Made by a program: the position numbers and the translations under genes. Positions 60,678 through 64,000 of a DNA stretch of 64,000 nucleotides are shown here, in pieces. The DNA comes from JAHEJJ01 sp965212205 (GTDB lineage: Bacteria; Bacteroidota; Bacteroidia; Flavobacteriales; Flavobacteriaceae): the NCBI GenBank assembly GCA_965212205.1, contig CBDBUX010000019.1, positions 186,001-250,000 on the forward strand, written 5' to 3'. The first letter of the stretch is position 1. Each line of letters starts with the position of its first letter. Under the pieces are notes generated by a model that was given only the letters and a program-made list of their open reading frames with translations, was not told the origin of the DNA and made no database searches.

Positions 60678-61373
60678 ATGTTCAAGAATTACCTTTTTCT
60701 ACTGTTGCTGATAATCTCTTTCACTGGCATTGCACAAACCAAAACATTCTTAGACCAGCCTTATCTGGAAACCAATGCCTCGGCCGATACCCTGGTGGTC
60801 CCAGACCGGATCTATCTCTCTATTCTGATCAGGGAATCGGACAGCAAAGACCGCCAGTCGGTTGAAAAACTGGAGAATGAGATGGAAGATGCCTTAATCT
60901 CACTCGGAATTGATACTAAAAAACAACTCATGCTAGCCGATCTGGATTCGAATTTCAAGAATTACTTTCTTAAGAAAACGGGAGTGCTGAAAAGCAAATC
61001 TTTCTCGCTATTGGTTTACGATGCGCTTACGGCAGGAAAAGTGATCCAGGCCCTCGAAAATAAAAAGATCGCCAATGTAAACTTCCAAAAGGCAGAAGTC
61101 TCTAATCTGGAAGAACTCAAATTAGAACTCCGCCGTAGGGCGGTAAAAAGCGCTATTGCACAGGCAGAAATAATGCTGCAACCGCTCGATCAGAAACTTG
61201 GCAAAGCACTCCATATCTCAGATCACAGTACCGGGATCATCTACGGATGGCGAAACAGAATGGCGACCATGGAAATGGCCAGAGTACAGTCCGATCAATA
61301 TGAACCCATAGCCGTGGATTTCCAGAAAGTTAAGGTCAGCAGTTCGGTAAATATCAAATTTTCGATCGAATGA
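60678..61373 (+). CDS. Exported SIMPL-domain (DUF541-like) protein
   Basis: A 231-residue protein with signal peptide (YLFLLLLIISFTGIAQ). The SIMPL/DUF541 pattern: YLETNASADTLVVPDRIYLSILIRESDSKDRQSVEKLENEMEDALISLGIDTKKQLMLADLDSNF, then DALTAGKVIQALENKKIANVNFQKAEVS, ALHISDHSTG and VKVSSSVNIKFSIE. SIMPL domains form oligomeric rings in the envelope; the exact function is unknown. A -7 element at 60651 fits a short leader. Confidence 0.85.
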   Translation: MFKNYLFLLLLIISFTGIAQTKTFLDQPYLETNASADTLVVPDRIYLSILIRESDSKDRQSVEKLENEMEDALISLGIDTKKQLMLADLDSNFKNYFLKKTGVLKSKSFSLLVYDALTAGKVIQALENKKIANVNFQKAEVSNLEELKLELRRRAVKSAIAQAEIMLQPLDQKLGKALHISDHSTGIIYGWRNRMATMEMARVQSDQYEPIAVDFQKVKVSSSVNIKFSIE

Positions 61374-61726
61374 TCATATAGCTATACAAACCTTTCAAAT
61401 AGCTTATAACCATTAAGGCTAGTTGGGATTAAAATACTGAGAATCAGTTCAAAAGTCTAAAATAAATCGACATAGTAAGCGTTAAAAAAGTAGGAGTTAA
61501 AAATTTATTTGTAAATTTAACGTTAAGTAATTGTAAATTTTAAGTAAAAAGTTTCGATTAATTCCTCAATAATCTCAATTATGTCTAAGGATAAAATCAA
61601 TTTAGGCGAACAAAAATCGAACCGGTTTTCTATTAAGAACAGCTGGCAATATGTTGTCAACTACGCTAAGAATTGCCGGTTCCTGTACCTGAAAATGTAC
61701 AGTATGTAAGTCGGGTTTATTTTCAG
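61374..61726. other. Intergenic stretch with small ORF and AT-rich repeats
   Basis: No long gene is seen in these 353 bases. They contain a 42-codon frame (61581-61709) and an AT-rich repeat block around 61510-61545 with the palindrome TTAACGTTAA and two copies of TGTAAATTT. Confidence 0.5.
61581..61709 (+). CDS. Possible 42-aa peptide
   Basis: ATG 61581 to TAA 61707 encodes a basic peptide (MSKDKINLGEQKSNRFSIKN then SWQYVVNYAKNCRFLYLKMY). No homologue is known to me. It is preceded by AT-rich repeats and overlaps no other gene; translation is unproved. A chance frame is the main alternative. Confidence 0.3.
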   Translation: MSKDKINLGEQKSNRFSIKNSWQYVVNYAKNCRFLYLKMYSM

Positions 61727-62350
61727 TCATATCGGTAAATAAACCACACTTTTTGTTTCGAAGAACTCCTCTTCGAAATGATCTTTTAACCTTATTATCC
61801 TGGCTTTTTTAAACCCGGTTAATTCATCGGTCAAATCACCCCCTTTTAAATAAAGTATTCCATTTTTAAGCTTGTGCGAAGACTTCTTTTTTATTCTTTC
61901 GCGAACCCAACGGACAAAAGTAGGCATGGCCGCTACGGCACGGCTCACAACAAAGTCGAATTGCCCGTTAACCTCTTCCACCCTGCTGTTTATCACTTCA
62001 ACATTTTCAAGGCCAAGACCCGCAACCACTTCCTCCACCACTTTGATCTTTTTGCCTATAGAATCGACCAGGGTGAAATTTACTTCCGGGAATAGAATAG
62101 CCAGGGGAATACCAGGAAAACCTCCACCGGTACCCACATCGAGCACATCCGTACCCGGTTTAAATCTTAATACCCTGGCAATCGCCAGTGAATGCAGAAC
62201 ATGGCGAAGGTATAATTCGTCGATATCCTTGCGGGAAACCACATTAATCTTTTGGTTCCAATCCTTATAGAGTTCTTCCAATAAGGACAATCGATGTTTT
62301 TGATGCTCGGTGAGATCCGGAAAGTATTTAAACACTACTCCCGCGTTCAT
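61727..62350 (-). CDS. rsmG: 16S rRNA (guanine-N7)-methyltransferase RsmG
   Basis: A 207-residue methyltransferase: FPDLTEHQKHRLSLLEELYKDWNQKINVVSRKDIDELYLRHVLHSLAI, the SAM site VLDVGTGGGFPGIPLAILFPEV, the DSIGKKIKVVEEV acidic strand end, and VSRAVAAMPTFVRW. Full length for RsmG (GidB), which methylates G527 of 16S rRNA. Loss gives low-level streptomycin resistance. Core gene; the start ATG lies at 62350. Confidence 0.95.
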   Translation of the reverse strand: MNAGVVFKYFPDLTEHQKHRLSLLEELYKDWNQKINVVSRKDIDELYLRHVLHSLAIARVLRFKPGTDVLDVGTGGGFPGIPLAILFPEVNFTLVDSIGKKIKVVEEVVAGLGLENVEVINSRVEEVNGQFDFVVSRAVAAMPTFVRWVRERIKKKSSHKLKNGILYLKGGDLTDELTGFKKARIIRLKDHFEEEFFETKSVVYLPI

Positions 62351-62511
62351 ATGCCCAGTTGTTTAACTTTCAAAAATAGTTATTTCTCTAATGATCAATC
62401 AGGAATCTAAAAAGGCAGTGGATAGGGCAAAAGCTTTCTCACCATAATTTCAGACTTCCTAAAAATTTCCCATAAAAGCAGCGGCACACATGAAAAAGAG
62501 AGATATTACGT

Positions 62512-62519
62512 TATATTTG
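62512..62519 (+). promoter_or_regulatory. Candidate -7 element for the desaturase gene
   Basis: TATATTTG fits TAnnTTTG and lies 19 bases before ATG 62539. No clear TTG -33 box is seen. Confidence 0.4.
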
Positions 62520-62538
62520 CAGGCATATTATCCAAATT

Positions 62539-63642
62539 ATGGAAACAAATATTGTAAAATTTTCCCGTAAGGACCCCACTCAGTTTTTCAAGATCTTAAA
62601 CAAAAGGGTAAACGAGTATTTTAAGGAAAACCGAATAAAAAAAACAGGCAACTGGCGCTTATATATTAAGTCGGCCATAATGTTTGCTTTGTTATTATCG
62701 CCCTATTTTCTGATCCTTACCCTGGGTCTGCCCAATTGGGCTAATCTACTGCTCACAATGGTTATGGGTGTAGGCATGGCGGGTGTTGGGATGAATGTAA
62801 TGCACGATGGAAATCATGGTTCATTTTCGTCCAAAAAGTGGGTCAATCGTATCATGGGCAGCAGTATTTATATTCTTGCCGGCAATGTTTATAACTGGCA
62901 GGTTCAGCACAATGTGTTGCACCATACCTATACCAATATCCATGAGCACGACGAAGACATGGATAGCAGAGGAGTACTGAGATTTTCAGAGCATTCCAAG
63001 TGGCGAAGATTCCACAGATTTCAGCATTATTATTCTATTTTTCTATACGGACTACTTACCTTCAATTGGGCCATTACCGCCGATTTTAAACAAATGACCC
63101 GGTATACCAGAAGAAAGTTATCCTACGGGCGCTTACCAAATCCCTTTGTGAATTGGAGTGTTCTTTTGATCACCAAAATTACCTATGTCATTGTTTGGAT
63201 CGTTTTACCGATGCTTATTTTGGATATTGCCTGGTGGAAGATCCTTATAGGATTCTTTGTTATGCACTATGTTGCCGGAGTTATTCTAAGTGTTGTGTTT
63301 CAGCTGGCGCATGTAGTGGATCAGGCCGAAACACCCCTGCCAGAGAAAGACGGGACCATGAAAAATACCTGGGCGATACATCAGCTGAAAACCACGGTTA
63401 ATTTTGGGACCAAAAATAGAATCGTTAACTGGTTTACCGGTGGATTAAATCATCAGGTGGAACACCATATTTTTCCTCATATCAGTCATATTCATTACAC
63501 AAAAATCTCCAAAATTGTGAAACAAACGGCAGCTGAGTTTAATTTGCCTTACAATGAATACAAAACTACCAGAAAAGCTATAATTTCGCACTTCAGGCAT
63601 CTGAGAGATTTGGGCAAAAAACCCGTTTTACAATACCCCTAA
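62539..63642 (+). CDS. Membrane fatty-acid (acyl-CoA/lipid) desaturase
   Basis: A 367-residue di-iron desaturase. Three His boxes: HDGNH (MHDGNHGSF), HNVLHH (QHNVLHHTYTN) and HQVEHH (NHQVEHHIFPHISH), with membrane helices between. Box 3 with Q-V-E-H-H matches front-end-like or acyl-lipid desaturases. It introduces a cis double bond into acyl chains, adjusting membrane fluidity. Full length. Located between rsmG and an aminotransferase, an arrangement common in flavobacterial genomes. Confidence 0.93.
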   Translation: METNIVKFSRKDPTQFFKILNKRVNEYFKENRIKKTGNWRLYIKSAIMFALLLSPYFLILTLGLPNWANLLLTMVMGVGMAGVGMNVMHDGNHGSFSSKKWVNRIMGSSIYILAGNVYNWQVQHNVLHHTYTNIHEHDEDMDSRGVLRFSEHSKWRRFHRFQHYYSIFLYGLLTFNWAITADFKQMTRYTRRKLSYGRLPNPFVNWSVLLITKITYVIVWIVLPMLILDIAWWKILIGFFVMHYVAGVILSVVFQLAHVVDQAETPLPEKDGTMKNTWAIHQLKTTVNFGTKNRIVNWFTGGLNHQVEHHIFPHISHIHYTKISKIVKQTAAEFNLPYNEYKTTRKAIISHFRHLRDLGKKPVLQYP

Positions 63643-63655
63643 ATACGATTAACAA

Positions 63656-64000
63656 ATGAAGGAGCACTTATCCGATAGAATAAACAATATGTCTACCTCG
63701 GCTACACTGGCTATGGCAGCCAAAGCGAGGGAATTAAGGAACAGTGGAAAAGATATTATTGGACTAAGCCTTGGGGAACCCGATTTTAATATCCCCGACT
63801 TCGTTAAGGAAGCGGCCAAGCAGGCCATCGATGAGAACTATAGCAGTTATCCACCAGTGGATGGGTACGCCGATCTCAAATCAGCGATCACAGAAAAATT
63901 TAAACGAGACAACGAACTCGATTATTCCTCCGACCAGATTGTAGTATCGACGGGTGCAAAACAATCTATAGCCAACGTCGCCATGGTGATGCTCAATAAG
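63656..64000 (+). CDS. Aspartate-type aminotransferase, partial (5' end)
   Basis: The first 115 codons of a class I/II pyridoxal-phosphate aminotransferase; the gene continues past the window. DRINNMSTSATLAMAAKARELRNSGKDIIGLSLGEPDFNIPDFVKEAAKQAIDENYSSYPPVDGYADLKSAI, then VVSTGAKQSI (PLP-phosphate-binding loop). This fits the aspartate/prephenate aminotransferase AspC-like group of subfamily I-gamma. It starts 13 bp after the desaturase stop, so co-transcription is likely. The catalytic Lys lies beyond the edge. Confidence 0.92.
   Translation, partial: MKEHLSDRINNMSTSATLAMAAKARELRNSGKDIIGLSLGEPDFNIPDFVKEAAKQAIDENYSSYPPVDGYADLKSAITEKFKRDNELDYSSDQIVVSTGAKQSIANVAMVMLNK

Noticed and set aside
1..64000. 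CRISPR array, tRNA, rRNA, complete insertion sequence, prophage or toxin-antitoxin pair
   Set aside because: No spaced repeats, cloverleaf arms with TTCGAATC-type loops in non-coding DNA, transposase, integrase or phage genes were seen by reading.

Overview
The window looks like a chromosomal segment of a marine-type Flavobacteriaceae (Bacteroidota). The evidence is AT-leaning DNA, near absence of Shine-Dalgarno sequences, TAnnTTTG-type -7 promoter elements, many SPII lipoproteins, several families typical of flavobacteria (DUF6090, DUF2200, DUF4386, exported serine hydrolases, S9 peptidase lipoproteins), and a terminal core block of rsmG, a fatty-acid desaturase and an aspartate-type aminotransferase. 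No rRNA, tRNA, CRISPR array, complete IS element, prophage or recognised defence system is visible.

Layout. 0-12 kb is a patchy accessory zone. It holds a gutted alpha/beta hydrolase, a phytoene-desaturase-like flavoprotein ending inside a ferredoxin-reductase-like tail, a frameshifted flavodoxin-fold reductase, a GT39 transferase, a sugar:H+ symporter, a DUF6090 remnant and two decayed gene ends on opposite strands. 12-20.5 kb carries lipoproteins (DUF4440, PD40, an exported RidA-like protein), DinB, an S41 peptidase, a DASS anion transporter and a class-C serine hydrolase. 20.6-24.6 kb is a divergent unit: a membrane-spanning AraC/TolB-like/TPR regulator facing an ankyrin lipoprotein and an acyltransferase, with two 12-bp direct repeats 20 bp apart between them. 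24.8-38.2 kb is a run of plus-strand genes including an ADP-ribosylglycohydrolase lipoprotein with an acetyltransferase, a CPBP protease, a subclass B1 metallo-beta-lactamase, a small DoxX/quinol-monooxygenase operon and aquaporin Z. 38.3-40.9 kb is katG, with a hairpin terminator and inverted repeats upstream. 41-56 kb has outer-membrane and hypothetical proteins, a divergent GIY-YIG-like protein, an ArsR/AHSA1 pair with repeated operator-like sites, VanZ, TauE/SafE, an S9 peptidase, MltF and two DUF4386 proteins. 56.3-61.4 kb has a DUF1080 hydrolase, then a periplasmic solute-binding protein followed by two outer-membrane barrels, and a SIMPL protein. 61.7-64 kb is core genome.

How the genes work together. 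Most are monocistronic or in two- to four-gene units, and only five confident genes lie on the minus strand. Recurring themes are the cell envelope (lipoproteins, barrels, MltF, VanZ, S9/S41/CPBP proteases, serine hydrolases), small detoxification or redox enzymes (KatG, VOC, ABM, flavoproteins) and eight NTF2/SnoaL-fold proteins. The best candidates for something not yet described are the AraC-type transmembrane regulator with its operator-like repeats and exported ankyrin partner, and the solute-binding protein plus porin trio that has no ABC transporter beside it. All function calls come from reading the sequence; no database search was run.
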